A stretch of DNA of 64,000 nucleotides from Lachnospiraceae bacterium. Lineage in GTDB: Bacteria; Bacillota; Clostridia; Lachnospirales; Lachnospiraceae. Shown piece after piece: positions 52,246 to 61,579 of the stretch (position 1 is its first letter; every line of letters starts with the position of its first letter). The position numbers were made by a program, and so were the translations under genes. The DNA is taken from the NCBI GenBank assembly GCA_017462755.1, contig JAFTQM010000092.1, positions 1-64,000 on the forward strand. The letters are read 5' to 3'. The notes under the pieces were generated by a model. The model worked only from the letters and a program-made list of their open reading frames with translations. It did no database searches and was not told the DNA's origin.

Positions 52246-52637
52246 ATCCTTATCCCCTCTCCTTTTTTTCAGGTTGTTGTGCATTTTGTACAGTTTCCAA
52301 TACGATTACACTTCATTTTTTTGCTTTCTGATACTAGAATACCATTTCTAGCCCTATTCTTGCCTATCAATTCTTGCTTTTTTCATTTCACTACTTGCTA
52401 TAAATTGCTCTTTTTAATCCACAATCACAAATTTTACAGCATCCTCTTTACTTTTTTTCAAAGCTGTATTACAATGAAACCGTACTTTTTACCGTAATTT
52501 TGTGCATTCGAATCTGAAATATGACCGTTTTTTTGTTTAGTTTTACCTTTTTTGTTCAAAAACCATTTTCGCAATATTTGAAATATTTCATTCAAAAACT
52601 GCGCATAATTTGCGATTTAAACGAAAGGAGTGCCTCT
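52246..52637. promoter_or_regulatory. Divergent control region of the glycan operon and its AraC regulator
   Basis: This 390-base AT-rich gap separates the operon start (52245, minus) from the AraC gene (52638, plus). It contains a short inverted repeat CTAGAA/TTCTAG at 52334-52351 and several A/T tracts. I could not assign a convincing -35/-10 pair on either strand. Regulation by the divergent AraC protein is the likely use of the region. Confidence 0.4.
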
Positions 52638-53519
52638 ATGCAACCGGAATTAAATGGTGTATTTGAAAAAGTAAGCTTTACGAATAATTCTTCCATCCTG
52701 CTTCACGTCAACCGTGAGTATGAGGATTATCCGATTCACTGGCATTCTGCGATTGAAATTATCATGCCTTTAGAAAACAGCTATTCCGTAACCATGAACA
52801 AGACGCAGTATTCCTTAAAGGAAGGGGATATTCTTATCATTCCTCCGGGAGAGCTGCATGAGCTGTACGCACCTCCGACCGGCACCCGTATCATCTTTAT
52901 GTTTGATTTTACGCTGGTCAGCAGTCTGAAGGGCTTTTCGAGCATCCTGCCGGTTATTACACAGCCGCGTCTGATTACAAAGGAAAATTCGCCGGACATT
53001 TATGAAGAAGAACGCAAGCTCCTCCTCGGCATCAAGGATGAATACCGAAACAGCAATACCCTCTGGGAGGCTTCGATTTATTCGATGATTATCCAGATGT
53101 TTGTGCTGATTGGCCGAAATCACATTGATTCCGGCGGTCTGTTCCCGGATGTTCGCGCGAATAAGCAAAAAGAATACATAGAGAAATTCAATAAGATTTT
53201 CGAATACATCGACAAGAATTATACCGAGGATATTTCACTCGAAACGGTAGCCGATGTCGCAGGCTTCAGCAAGTTCCACTTCTCCCGCCTGTTTAAGCAG
53301 TTTACCGATACGTCATTCTATGATTATTTGAACATGCGCCGAATTAAAGCCGCAGAGAATCTGCTGCTCGACCCATCCCTGCCGATTACTGAGATTGCCT
53401 TGCAGTCCGGTTTTTCAAGCATTTCCACCTTCAACCGGGTATTTAAAGCATTCAAAAAATGTACCCCTTCGGAGTTTAAGGATTTGTACCGCAGTCGAAA
53501 CCGCGGCACAAGTGTATAA
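52638..53519 (+). CDS. AraC-family regulator, probable activator of the divergent glycan operon
   Basis: A 293-residue AraC regulator. Residues about 20-150 are a cupin ligand domain (YPIHWHSAIEIIMPLENSYS, GDILIIPPGELHELY) and the C-terminal 105 residues the double HTH (ISLETVADVAGFSKFHFSRL and PITEIALQSGFSSISTFNRV), ending PSEFKDLYRSRNR. The ATG at 52638 follows AAAGGAG; an in-frame extension back to 52521 is hydrophobic, unlike family members, and was rejected. Its divergent position next to a 17-kb glycan operon argues that it senses a xylo-oligosaccharide or similar sugar and switches that operon on (inference). Confidence 0.9.
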   Translation: MQPELNGVFEKVSFTNNSSILLHVNREYEDYPIHWHSAIEIIMPLENSYSVTMNKTQYSLKEGDILIIPPGELHELYAPPTGTRIIFMFDFTLVSSLKGFSSILPVITQPRLITKENSPDIYEEERKLLLGIKDEYRNSNTLWEASIYSMIIQMFVLIGRNHIDSGGLFPDVRANKQKEYIEKFNKIFEYIDKNYTEDISLETVADVAGFSKFHFSRLFKQFTDTSFYDYLNMRRIKAAENLLLDPSLPITEIALQSGFSSISTFNRVFKAFKKCTPSEFKDLYRSRNRGTSV

Positions 53520-53554
53520 GGTTACATAAAGAAGAATATAAGCAATCATCACAA

Positions 53555-53613
53555 AAACCGCTCCGGACAGGGGGCTCTTCCTTTCGAAGACACCACCCTG
53601 TCCGGAGCGGTTT
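53555..53613 (+). terminator. Bidirectional terminator between AraC and oxidoreductase genes
   Basis: AAACCGCTCCGGACAGGG and its reverse complement form an 18-bp perfect stem with a 23-base loop, located between two converging genes. Confidence 0.8.
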
Positions 53614-53642
53614 ACTGTAGGATTGATTCAGCAGAATCTTTC

Positions 53643-54815
53643 TTACCATCTTACCTTCCAGCGCTCCGTCAGACTTTCCGGGGTATCCGCACTTTCTGCA
53701 AGTGCCTTTTTCCGATTTTCCTTCCGGCAAAGATGCAGCAGATGTTCTTCAAACAACGCTTCATCCGTCGGAATTTCTGCCCAGTTATCTGTCCATGACG
53801 AAATATATGCCGCGTTCGAAATCGAAAGAGAATGAATTCCCTCGCATCCCTCTGCAATCAGCTCTGCACCATCCAATATCGCCTCCGCAAAGTTTTCAAG
53901 CACGATTGGATGTCCGTCCGGCGCTTCCTCCGCATATTCTTCATACTCCGTTTCCGGTGTAGCAAAGCCTTCCTTCGCTGTAAAACAGTATTCCCGCTCC
54001 GGCACCTTAAGCTTCCACCATTTCAGCTTGCCATTTTCTAACACCAGCTTACCCTTATCTCCTGAAATTTCAAGACGGTTTGTTCCCGGAGTCTCACCTG
54101 TGGTTGAAATAAATACCGCAGTCGCCCCACTCTCGTATTCACCATAAATCGTAACATCGTCCTCTACATCAATGTTGTGATATTTGCCAAAGCTGCAAAA
54201 AGCACGTATTTTTTTCGGCATACCAAAAATCCATTGCCACAGGTCAAGATTATGAGGTGCCTGATTTAACAATACTCCGCCGCCCTCTCCGTTCCAGGTG
54301 GCGCGCCAGCTTCCGGAATCATAATACGCCTGTGTACGATACCAGTTTGTCACAATCCACACTAGACGCTTTAACTCACCCAACGCACCACTCTGAACGA
54401 TTTCACGCGCCTTCATAAATAGCGGATTGGTTCGCTGATTGAACATGATTCCAAACTTCACACCTGCTTTTTCTGCCGCCTCATTCATCTCACGTACCTG
54501 TCTGGCGTACACACCAGCAGGCTTTTCTATCATTACATGAATTCCCCTCTTAAAACACTCAATTGCATATACCGGATGGTCATAGTGCGGAACTGCAATC
54601 AGTGCCGCGTCAATCAGACCACTATCCAGCATTTCCAGCGTATCCGCAAAGCACGCAACCGACGGACTCTTTTGCTTTGCCCGCTCTAATTTCTCCGGAT
54701 CAATATCCGCCAACGCAGTCACTTCAATTTTCGGACACTTGCCATCAAGGACATCCTGAAAATGTCCGCTGCCCATATTTCCCACACCGATAATTCCAAG
54801 TCTTATCTTCTCCAT
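53643..54815 (-). CDS. Gfo/Idh/MocA-family NAD(P)-dependent oxidoreductase
   Basis: A 390-residue dehydrogenase. The N-terminal Rossmann domain (about 1-125) starts LGIIGVGNMGSGHFQDV and has the family EKP motif in HVMIEKPAGVYA. The C-terminal alpha/beta domain (about 130-340) contains GGGVLLNQAPHNLDLWQWIF, whose His/Asp-containing segment supplies the catalytic region. Members oxidise sugars, inositols or their derivatives. The ATG follows AAAGGGAGGTAACT. It forms an operon with the TIM-barrel isomerase 18 bases upstream, a combination typical of catabolism of an uncommon sugar or cyclitol. The substrate cannot be named. Confidence 0.9.
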   Translation of the reverse strand: MEKIRLGIIGVGNMGSGHFQDVLDGKCPKIEVTALADIDPEKLERAKQKSPSVACFADTLEMLDSGLIDAALIAVPHYDHPVYAIECFKRGIHVMIEKPAGVYARQVREMNEAAEKAGVKFGIMFNQRTNPLFMKAREIVQSGALGELKRLVWIVTNWYRTQAYYDSGSWRATWNGEGGGVLLNQAPHNLDLWQWIFGMPKKIRAFCSFGKYHNIDVEDDVTIYGEYESGATAVFISTTGETPGTNRLEISGDKGKLVLENGKLKWWKLKVPEREYCFTAKEGFATPETEYEEYAEEAPDGHPIVLENFAEAILDGAELIAEGCEGIHSLSISNAAYISSWTDNWAEIPTDEALFEEHLLHLCRKENRKKALAESADTPESLTERWKVRW

Positions 54816-54833
54816 AGTTACCTCCCTTTCTGC

Positions 54834-55658
54834 CTAACCGATGATTTCCTTCAGCGCATTTACCGCAGCATCAAATGCCGCACGCGATGACGGATAACGA
54901 TACGGACCAATTGCACTTTTTTCCTCTGCTTCCAGCTTTTCCAAGCCTTCAAACACCGACAAATGCGGCTCCAGCGTCAACACTTCTCCCTTGTATTGCT
55001 CCAGCAGGTAAGGAATATTACCGATTCCCTTTCCTGCAGGTACCACAAAGCCATCTGCCAGTGCATCCTTGATATGCATATATTCCACATATGGATGCAA
55101 CAGCTCCCATGCCTCCTTCGTATCCTGTCCGCACTGAATAAAATTCGCCGGGTCAAATACTGCCTTTATCTCCGGAAATTCTTTGTGAATCTCCAAACAA
55201 CGTGTTGCAATATCACCGTAAATGCCCTTTTCGTTCTCATGGCAAAGAAGTATTCCGCTTCCCTTCGCTGCTGCCTGAAATTTATCCAGACGCGCCATTA
55301 CCTCATCCGTATAACTCTCCGCAGCTTCCTTTGGTACATAAAAGCTAAATAACCGAATATGCTTCGTTCCCAAAATCTCTGCTGTCTCCAGTCCCCTCTT
55401 AAACTTTTCTAAATGAGGTTCAAAATTATCCGCAATCCCCATTTTTCCATACGGTGAGCCCAGCGACCACACTGCCTTTCCCGCATCCTCTAACTGCTTG
55501 CGAACCTCCTTCGCTTTTTCCTTTGAAATATCTGCAATATTTTCTCCGTCTACATTACGTATTTCCAGATAATCAATCCCATTCTCCTGCATTGCCGTAA
55601 TCTGATTTACAATTCTTCCATCTGCTTCATCTGCAAATGCTGCCAGCTTAAATCCCAT
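54834..55658 (-). CDS. Sugar phosphate isomerase/epimerase (AP-endonuclease-2-like TIM barrel)
   Basis: A 274-residue xylose-isomerase-like TIM barrel. Metal-site acidic residues appear in CHENEKGIYGD, AVFDPANFIQCG and MHIKDALADG, and the last Glu in VLTLEPHLSVF. The family interconverts keto and aldo sugars or epimerises inosose-type compounds in the cytoplasm. The ATG at 55658 follows AAGGAGGGTGTAAAT. It is translated just before the Gfo/Idh/MocA oxidoreductase, and the AraC gene at 56166 diverges from it across a 500-base region holding a large palindromic element. The pair with the dehydrogenase suggests a short catabolic step, with substrate unknown. Confidence 0.88.
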   Translation of the reverse strand: MGFKLAAFADEADGRIVNQITAMQENGIDYLEIRNVDGENIADISKEKAKEVRKQLEDAGKAVWSLGSPYGKMGIADNFEPHLEKFKRGLETAEILGTKHIRLFSFYVPKEAAESYTDEVMARLDKFQAAAKGSGILLCHENEKGIYGDIATRCLEIHKEFPEIKAVFDPANFIQCGQDTKEAWELLHPYVEYMHIKDALADGFVVPAGKGIGNIPYLLEQYKGEVLTLEPHLSVFEGLEKLEAEEKSAIGPYRYPSSRAAFDAAVNALKEIIG

Positions 55659-55683
55659 ATTTACACCCTCCTTAAAATCTGTG

Positions 55684-55728
55684 GATTCGACAAATGCGAA
55701 TTTTCAAGAGTTTCGCATTTGTCGAATC
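55684..55728. repeat. 17-bp perfect inverted repeat upstream of the isomerase gene
   Basis: GATTCGACAAATGCGAA and its exact reverse complement are separated by 11 bases, 26 bases before the start codon at 55658. In RNA it would be a strong 5-prime-leader hairpin; as DNA it could be an operator. Confidence 0.75.
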
Positions 55729-55851
55729 TGCATATATTCAAATATTGTTCTCTGACTATATTATAGACGGTGCGAATTTACATTACTATTGTTAATTTAA
55801 GCATTATATATTGCAAATTCGCGCATTTAATCATATAATCAATGTAGCAAA

Positions 55852-56129
55852 GCTCTTGAGTTTCCGCATTTTTTATTTGCAACAGACAAGCGAGTGTAAA
55901 ACTCGTCAGAAGATATATTACCATCAGACAAGTTAATCAAAACCAAAGCAGGTACTTGAGACCCGCCGGTACTTAGACGCTGTATTTTAGCGTCTTATGT
56001 ACCGCTGCGAGTGTCGAAGTAGCGAGAGCGTGCCTGCGTGCGTTTTGGATTAAGCTTGTCTGATGGTAGGAAAAATGGCATTTTACACTCGTTTGTCTAC
56101 AGTAAATAAAAATGTGGAAACTCAAGAGC
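55852..56129. repeat. 278-bp multi-branched palindromic element (MITE-like or structured RNA)
   Basis: The ends are a perfect 14-bp inverted repeat, GCTCTTGAGTTTCC (55852-55865) with its complement at 56116-56129. Moving inward, AGACAAgCGAGTGTAAAA (55884-55901) matches 56081-56098 with one mismatch, TACCATCAGACAAG (55919-55932) matches 56055-56068 exactly, TTAATC matches 56048-56053, GCAGG matches 56033-56037, CGGTAC matches 55999-56004, and the centre closes with a GACGC/GCGTC stem. Nearly the whole length can fold as one long rod with internal loops. No open reading frame of note lies inside. Confidence 0.8.
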
Positions 56130-56165
56130 AAGGTGATATAGAATCGATTTGAAATGAGGTTACCT

Positions 56166-56987
56166 ATGAATTGGTTAGAGGAATATAACACAAAGGAGCT
56201 TTACATCCGTCACGCCATTGACCCGCACCCGGATGATAAATACTTTTTGATGCATGTGCATGAGCGTTACGAAATCTATTACTTTCTTTCCGGAGATGCC
56301 GAATATCTCGTTGAAGGCTCAAGATACCCGCTCAAGCCCGGCAGTCTGCTGATTATGCGTCCTGCCGAGTCACATAAGGCAAAAATCAAAAATAACAAGT
56401 CCTACGAGCGCTTTGCTATCAATTTTTCACTTCCGGCAGTGGAATGTATCGACCCCAAGCATCAGCTGCTCGCTCCCTTTGATAACCGTCCTCTCGGACG
56501 TGGTAATCTGTACACAGAAGCGGAATTCGAGGGGATATCCGTAAAACGAATGTTTGAAAAAATGTGCAGCCAACAACAAGACACCGGCAAGCAGGAGCTT
56601 AAAATCCTCACATATTTATTTCCTCTGCTCGATATGATAAACGAAGCCTATCAAGCACGCGGCGCGGCTGAATATCAGCCTCCGCAAAGCATTTCCGAAC
56701 AAATCGTAACCTATGTGAATCTACATTTATTTGAGGAATTATCCATTCCTCTGCTTGCGGAGCATTTTTTCCTGAGTACTTCGCAATTTGGCCGGATTTT
56801 TAAGCAGGCAACCGGAGCCGCCCCGTGGGAATACATCACAATCAAGCGGTTAACCGCTGCCAAAGAAAAAATCCGCAGCGGAAGTACAGTGCAAAATGCC
56901 TGTACCGGCTGCGGATTCGGGGATTATTCTACTTTTTACCGGGCATATGTGAAGCAGTTCGGATGCGCGCCGAAGGAAGATGCTTAA
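56166..56987 (+). CDS. AraC-family transcriptional regulator
   Basis: A 273-residue AraC regulator. The cupin domain (about 20-110) includes MHVHERYEIYYFLSGDAEYL and PGSLLIMRPAESHKA; the C-terminal HTH pair is LSIPLLAEHFFLSTSQFGRI and TVQNACTGCGFGDYSTFYRA. The second HTH is slightly unusual in having two cysteines in place of the usual A-x-x-V-G-F pattern (ACTGCGF). The ATG at 56166 follows GAGG at good spacing; an ATG four codons earlier overlaps that site. It diverges from the isomerase/oxidoreductase pair, a likely target. The 278-bp palindromic element lies only 36 bases upstream. Confidence 0.88.
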   Translation: MNWLEEYNTKELYIRHAIDPHPDDKYFLMHVHERYEIYYFLSGDAEYLVEGSRYPLKPGSLLIMRPAESHKAKIKNNKSYERFAINFSLPAVECIDPKHQLLAPFDNRPLGRGNLYTEAEFEGISVKRMFEKMCSQQQDTGKQELKILTYLFPLLDMINEAYQARGAAEYQPPQSISEQIVTYVNLHLFEELSIPLLAEHFFLSTSQFGRIFKQATGAAPWEYITIKRLTAAKEKIRSGSTVQNACTGCGFGDYSTFYRAYVKQFGCAPKEDA

Positions 56988-56991
56988 CAAG

Positions 56992-57035
56992 AAAAATCAA
57001 GCAACGAGCTAATTTGCAGCTCTTACTTGATTTTT
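56992..57035. terminator. Bidirectional terminator between AraC and the SGNH-ligase fusion gene
   Basis: AAAAATCAAG and CTTGATTTTT form the outer stem, with GAGCT/AGCTC inside; A- and T-runs flank both sides. Confidence 0.8.
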
Positions 57036-57064
57036 CTCAAATACCATGATAGAATTCCATCATT

Positions 57065-58672
57065 TTAAAGCTGCTTTAAAATTTTTATCGTACTTTCCGG
57101 AACCAATGCTTGTAATTCGCTCCATTTTCCTTCTTTAAGCAATCTTCTTACTTTCGTTGCACTAATGTATTCGTCACCTGCTTTTAAACGTTCTATACAT
57201 TGGAACGTAATATTGTACTGTTTCAACATAAAACTCATAGATGCATTATACTGCCTCGTTACTTTATCAAACGGCTCACTACCAGCAAAACGTGTTTTTA
57301 TATTTAATACAGGTGCAATATATGTACCAAAAATAGCAAGATCCTCTGCTGCATCGATAACAATATCCTGATTCTCTTCCTTTTGAAAATATTCTGGAAA
57401 AGTCAATGCAGAAATCATAAAATTCCCGCTTGGTAACACCGTAACATTAGAAAGATGCTTTATTCCGTCCTGTACCATTTTAAATCGATCCTTGAAGCAA
57501 AAAAAGGAAAGGTCTTCTTCAACAACAAAAACAAACAAATGCTCTACTCTCGCTGCTGCTTCTTGTATAAGAAATAAATGGCCGTTTGTAAAAGGATTGC
57601 AGTTCATAACAATGGCACCATTTTCCGTTGTTAATGGTATAAACTTTTGTAAATACACTAAATAGTTTTGCAAATCTTCATTTTGCCACAAACTCATTGA
57701 TACATTATTTTTATTCTTATGCTTCTTTTTATTTTTTGCTGGTAATGAATATTGCGCCAATATTGGTAAAAGCTTTTCAAAAAGTCGCTCTGCAATTTTG
57801 CGATTTCCCACATGATTAAGGTGGACTGTAGAATTCAAGAACCACCATTCCTTGATTTTCCCATTTGAGAAAATCTCGCTACAGTCAAGATAGTATTCTT
57901 TTTGTATTTTCTTTATGAGGTATTCTAACCGCGTATGATAAAGAAATAAAATAACAATTTCACCCGAAGAAATCGGGGTATTTAAGATATATTTTAAGTC
58001 GTTCTGAATCCCTTTATATCCTCTTGCACCACCCGTACCCTGATTAAAAACGCTGAAATGTGCAAGCTGGTTTTGATTGCACAATTCCTGCACATAATTT
58101 GGGATTGTATCTTCATCTGCCACACCATAACCGCGCACTATACAGGAGCCAAACATACGAATGATTTGTTTTCCTGTCCCAACATTTTCCGGAGTATAGC
58201 GAATGCCGTTTTTTACATGATAATAAGGATTGTCGCAATCCGCCGGAACAATGTATTCTGTTCCATCTGCAGCAAATGTTGAAATCAGCTTTGTTCCACG
58301 ATAGCGATTTTCAGCAAATGCCAATCCTCTCGGATTACCGTCATAAACCATTTGCAAATATTTAGTATCATTTAGCAATTCCGAAGTCGTAAGTTGTTTC
58401 TCTAATATTTTTACTTGTTCCTCTGTCAAACAGTTTAATTTCTTTTTTTCAGGTGCTTCTGCAATATAAAGCAATGCGCTATTCTGTTTGCAATAACGAC
58501 GAACGAAACGGAAATATTTATACGTCAATGATGCTTGCCAAAAAGAGCACCACTTACCAGAACCATTTATCTTTTGTTCAAGTTTCTGATATATCGATAA
58601 TGGGAATACGGAAAATATTATAATACCCTGATTAATCATCCTCTCCAAGAGGTCAAATAAACGTCTACGCAT
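57065..58672 (-). CDS. SGNH-like domain fused to a citrate-lyase-ligase-type nucleotidyltransferase domain
   Basis: A 535-residue two-domain protein. After a basic, partly helical N-terminus, residues about 165-315 resemble an SGNH hydrolase: MFGSCIVRGYGV (Ser), FNQGTGG (Gly) and STVHLNHVGNRKI (His), though the usual Asp three residues before the His is a Ser. Residues about 350-535 look like the C-terminal adenylyltransferase domain of citrate lyase ligase (CitC): NPFTNGHLFLI is the TxGH nucleotide-binding motif and ISATKVRRLL the second motif. No citrate lyase genes are nearby. The gene is visibly AT-richer than its neighbours, suggesting transfer. A role in surface-glycan or acyl-adenylate chemistry is a guess. 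AAAGGAAAAAAG precedes the ATG. Confidence 0.72.
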   Translation of the reverse strand: MRRRLFDLLERMINQGIIIFSVFPLSIYQKLEQKINGSGKWCSFWQASLTYKYFRFVRRYCKQNSALLYIAEAPEKKKLNCLTEEQVKILEKQLTTSELLNDTKYLQMVYDGNPRGLAFAENRYRGTKLISTFAADGTEYIVPADCDNPYYHVKNGIRYTPENVGTGKQIIRMFGSCIVRGYGVADEDTIPNYVQELCNQNQLAHFSVFNQGTGGARGYKGIQNDLKYILNTPISSGEIVILFLYHTRLEYLIKKIQKEYYLDCSEIFSNGKIKEWWFLNSTVHLNHVGNRKIAERLFEKLLPILAQYSLPAKNKKKHKNKNNVSMSLWQNEDLQNYLVYLQKFIPLTTENGAIVMNCNPFTNGHLFLIQEAAARVEHLFVFVVEEDLSFFCFKDRFKMVQDGIKHLSNVTVLPSGNFMISALTFPEYFQKEENQDIVIDAAEDLAIFGTYIAPVLNIKTRFAGSEPFDKVTRQYNASMSFMLKQYNITFQCIERLKAGDEYISATKVRRLLKEGKWSELQALVPESTIKILKQL

Positions 58673-58730
58673 CTTTTTTCCTTTTTTTCATTTAGTATAT
58701 CACACCACAAGAAATTCTTAAACAGACTTA

Positions 58731-58771
58731 TTAAAAAATGTCCCAAAAGAAGGATGTTCTTTCAGGACATT
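58731..58771 (-). terminator. Terminator of clpB
   Basis: On the minus strand AATGTCC...GGACATT with an inner AAAGAA/TTCTTT pairing is followed by TTTTTTAA, 17 bases past the clpB stop. Confidence 0.85.
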
Positions 58772-58787
58772 GCAAAACACGTTAACT

Positions 58788-61391
58788 TTAGTTATCCTCT
58801 TCCACCGGCTTCACACAGCTTGCTGCAAGCTTTTCATCCGCAACATCAATCACAATCGTATCGCCCATGCTTACCTGATCTGCAAGAATCAGCTTTGCAC
58901 TAAGCGTCTCTACATGCTTCTGCAAATATCTGCGAAGCGGACGCGCACCGTATACCGGGTCGTAAGCATGCTCGATGATAAAGCTCTTTGCAACGTCCGT
59001 CAGGCGAATCTTAATCTGACGGTCCTCCAGACGCTCATTGATATCCTTCATCATCAAATCCAGGATGCCGCCGATGTTCTCTGCGGTCAGAGGCTTGAAC
59101 AGAATGATTTCATCGAGACGATTTAAAAACTCCGGACGGAAGTGTCCGCGAAGCTCATCCATAACACAATCTTCACATGCCTGACTAATCTCACCCTCCG
59201 GTGTGATGCCCTCCAAAAGATGCGCAGAACCGATATTGGAGGTCATAATCAGAATGGTGTTCTTAAAGTCAACCGTTCTGCCCTGCGAATCGGTTACACG
59301 ACCATCATCCAGTACCTGCAATAATACATTGAATACATCCGGATGCGCTTTCTCAATCTCGTCGAAGAGTACAACGGAATACGGTTTTCTGCGAACTGCC
59401 TCGGTCAGCTGACCGCCCTCCTCATAGCCGACATATCCCGGAGGCGCTCCAATCAGACGGGACACGGAGTATTTCTCCATGTATTCACTCATATCAATAC
59501 GCACCATATTCGCTTCGTTGTCAAACAGTGCCGCTGCCAGTGCCTTTGCCAGCTCGGTCTTACCGACACCGGTCGGTCCAAGGAACAGGAATGAGCCGAT
59601 TGGCTTACCCGGGTCCTTGATGCCCGCCTTGGAACGCAAAATCGCATCCGATACGCGCGTCACACCGTCCTCCTGTCCGATGACTCTGCGGTGCAACTCC
59701 TCATCCAAATGCAGGGTCTTGTTCCGCTCACTCTCGGTCAGCTTCGCCACCGGCACACCCGTCCAGCGGGATACAATACGCGCAATCTCTTCCTCACTCA
59801 CACTCTCATGCACCAGTGTATGCCCCTCGGACTTCACGCGTTCCTCCTCTGCCGCCAGCTGCTTTTGCACCTCCGGCAGACGACCGTATTTTAATTCTGC
59901 TGCCTTATTCAAGTCATACTCACGCTCTGCCACCTGAATCTGATTGTTCAACTCCTCCAATTCCTCACGCAGATGCTGTACACGCTCGACCGACGCCTTT
60001 TCGTTGTCCCACTTTGCCTTTTGATTCGCAAACAGCTCACGCTCTGCCGCCAGCTCCTTCTGCAAATCCTCCAAACGCTCCCGACTCAGGCGATCCTCCT
60101 CTTTCTTGAGCGCTGCCTCCTCAATCTCTAACTGCATGATATGTCTGCGCACATCATCAAGCTCTGTCGGCATCGAATCCAGCTCCGTCTTAATCAGCGC
60201 ACAAGCCTCATCCACCAAATCAATCGCCTTGTCCGGCAGGAAACGGTCGGTAATATAACGGTTCGAAAGTGTTGCCGCTGACACCAGTGCTGCATCCATA
60301 ATCTTAACACCATGGAATACTTCGTAGCGCTCCTTGATGCCTCGCAAAATCGAAATCGTATCCTCCACCGTCGGCTCATCCACCATAACCGGCTGGAAGC
60401 GGCGCTCCAGTGCTGCATCCTTCTCAATATACATGCGGTACTCATCCAATGTCGTTGCACCGATACAATGCAGCTCTCCGCGCGCCAACATCGGCTTGAG
60501 CAAATTGCCAGCATCCATCGCACCGTCCGTCTTGCCCGCACCTACAATCAAATGCAGCTCATCAATAAACAGGATAATCTGTCCGGCACTGTTTTTCACT
60601 TCATCCAGTACTGCCTTCAAACGCTCTTCGAACTCGCCGCGGTACTTTGCGCCTGCCACCACCGCACCCATGTCCAGTGCAAACAGCTTCTTTTCCTTCA
60701 ATGCCTCCGGCACATCACCACGTACAATCCGCTGTGCCAGCCCTTCGACTGCTGCCGTCTTACCAACACCCGGCTCACCGATTAAAACCGGATTGTTCTT
60801 GGTCTTTCTCGAAAGGATACGAATTACATTTCGAATCTCCGAATCTCTGCCGATGACCGGATCGAGCTTCTGCGTTCTCGCACGCTCTACGAGGTCTGTT
60901 GCGTACTTCGCCAACGTATCATAGGTCGCCTCCGGATTGTCGCTGACCACCTTCTGATTGCCGCGCACCGTCGCCAGCGCCTGTAAAAACCGCTCTCTCG
61001 TAATACGGAAATTGGCAAGCAGCTCCTTCACATCCTTGTTTGCATTTTTTAACAGGCTCAAAAACAGATGCTCCACCGACACATACTCGTCGCCCATCTG
61101 CTGTGCTTCATTCTCCGCATAAATCAATACCTTATTCAAATCATTGCTGATGTATACCTGACCGCCCTGCACCTTCGGACGCTTCTTCAACAGTCCTTCT
61201 ACCTGCGCCAAAAATACCGGTGTCTCCAGCTCCATCTTCGTAAATAGCTTCGGTAGCAGACCTTCCTCATCCTTTAACAGCGAGTAAAGCAAATGCTCAT
61301 CCCGAATCTCCTGATGTCCGTAGTCATATGCCAGCTTCTCACAATCCTGCACTGCCTGCATCGACTTCTGTGTGAATTTATTGATATTCAT
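58788..61391 (-). CDS. clpB: ATP-dependent chaperone ClpB
   Basis: An 867-residue Hsp100 disaggregase that, with DnaK, pulls polypeptides from aggregates in the cytoplasm. An N-terminal Clp repeat domain (about 1-145) is followed by NBD1 with Walker [10 protein letters not shown] near residue 205, the coiled-coil middle domain (about 400-525) that distinguishes ClpB from ClpA/ClpC, NBD2 with GPTGVGKTE near residue 605, and the C-terminal small domain. Pore-loop [13 protein letters not shown] and YVGYEEGG are both present. Length is normal. GGAGGCGGAGCAT precedes the ATG. It has its own sigma-A-like promoter; I saw no CIRCE or CtsR operator. Confidence 0.97.
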   Translation of the reverse strand: MNINKFTQKSMQAVQDCEKLAYDYGHQEIRDEHLLYSLLKDEEGLLPKLFTKMELETPVFLAQVEGLLKKRPKVQGGQVYISNDLNKVLIYAENEAQQMGDEYVSVEHLFLSLLKNANKDVKELLANFRITRERFLQALATVRGNQKVVSDNPEATYDTLAKYATDLVERARTQKLDPVIGRDSEIRNVIRILSRKTKNNPVLIGEPGVGKTAAVEGLAQRIVRGDVPEALKEKKLFALDMGAVVAGAKYRGEFEERLKAVLDEVKNSAGQIILFIDELHLIVGAGKTDGAMDAGNLLKPMLARGELHCIGATTLDEYRMYIEKDAALERRFQPVMVDEPTVEDTISILRGIKERYEVFHGVKIMDAALVSAATLSNRYITDRFLPDKAIDLVDEACALIKTELDSMPTELDDVRRHIMQLEIEEAALKKEEDRLSRERLEDLQKELAAERELFANQKAKWDNEKASVERVQHLREELEELNNQIQVAEREYDLNKAAELKYGRLPEVQKQLAAEEERVKSEGHTLVHESVSEEEIARIVSRWTGVPVAKLTESERNKTLHLDEELHRRVIGQEDGVTRVSDAILRSKAGIKDPGKPIGSFLFLGPTGVGKTELAKALAAALFDNEANMVRIDMSEYMEKYSVSRLIGAPPGYVGYEEGGQLTEAVRRKPYSVVLFDEIEKAHPDVFNVLLQVLDDGRVTDSQGRTVDFKNTILIMTSNIGSAHLLEGITPEGEISQACEDCVMDELRGHFRPEFLNRLDEIILFKPLTAENIGGILDLMMKDINERLEDRQIKIRLTDVAKSFIIEHAYDPVYGARPLRRYLQKHVETLSAKLILADQVSMGDTIVIDVADEKLAASCVKPVEEDN

Positions 61392-61462
61392 ATGCTCCGC
61401 CTCCTTTATCCCAGATGCCGCCAGCGGTATGCTCGCGGTATTATCTTCTTTGTTCTATAGCA

Positions 61463-61491
61463 ACTATAACATATAAAACACTGAATTGCAA
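61463..61491 (-). promoter_or_regulatory. Promoter of clpB
   Basis: The minus strand shows TTGCAA, a 17-base spacer and TATAGT, about 70 bases before the start codon. No known heat-shock operator is visible around it. Confidence 0.6.
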
Positions 61492-61537
61492 TTGTTATTT
61501 TGCACAAAGTTTCTTTCTCTTATACGATAAATGTTTA

Positions 61538-61563
61538 GGCGGCAACGATGCTTCGCTGCCGCC
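61538..61563 (-). terminator. Terminator after hflC
   Basis: GGCGGCA and TGCCGCC form a 7-bp GC-rich stem 17 bases beyond the hflC stop; the tract after it on the minus strand is only moderately T-rich. Confidence 0.55.
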
Positions 61564-61579
61564 CGCTTAGGAGAAACTA

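Noticed and set aside
52521..52637. Hydrophobic 39-codon N-terminal extension of the AraC gene
   Set aside because: AraC regulators do not normally begin with such a segment, and AAAGGAG sits just before the ATG at 52638.
61392..61500. CIRCE or CtsR operator before clpB
   Set aside because: I looked for TTAGCACTC...GAGTGCTAA and the GGTCAAA heptad repeat and found neither; only a sigma-A-like promoter is supported.
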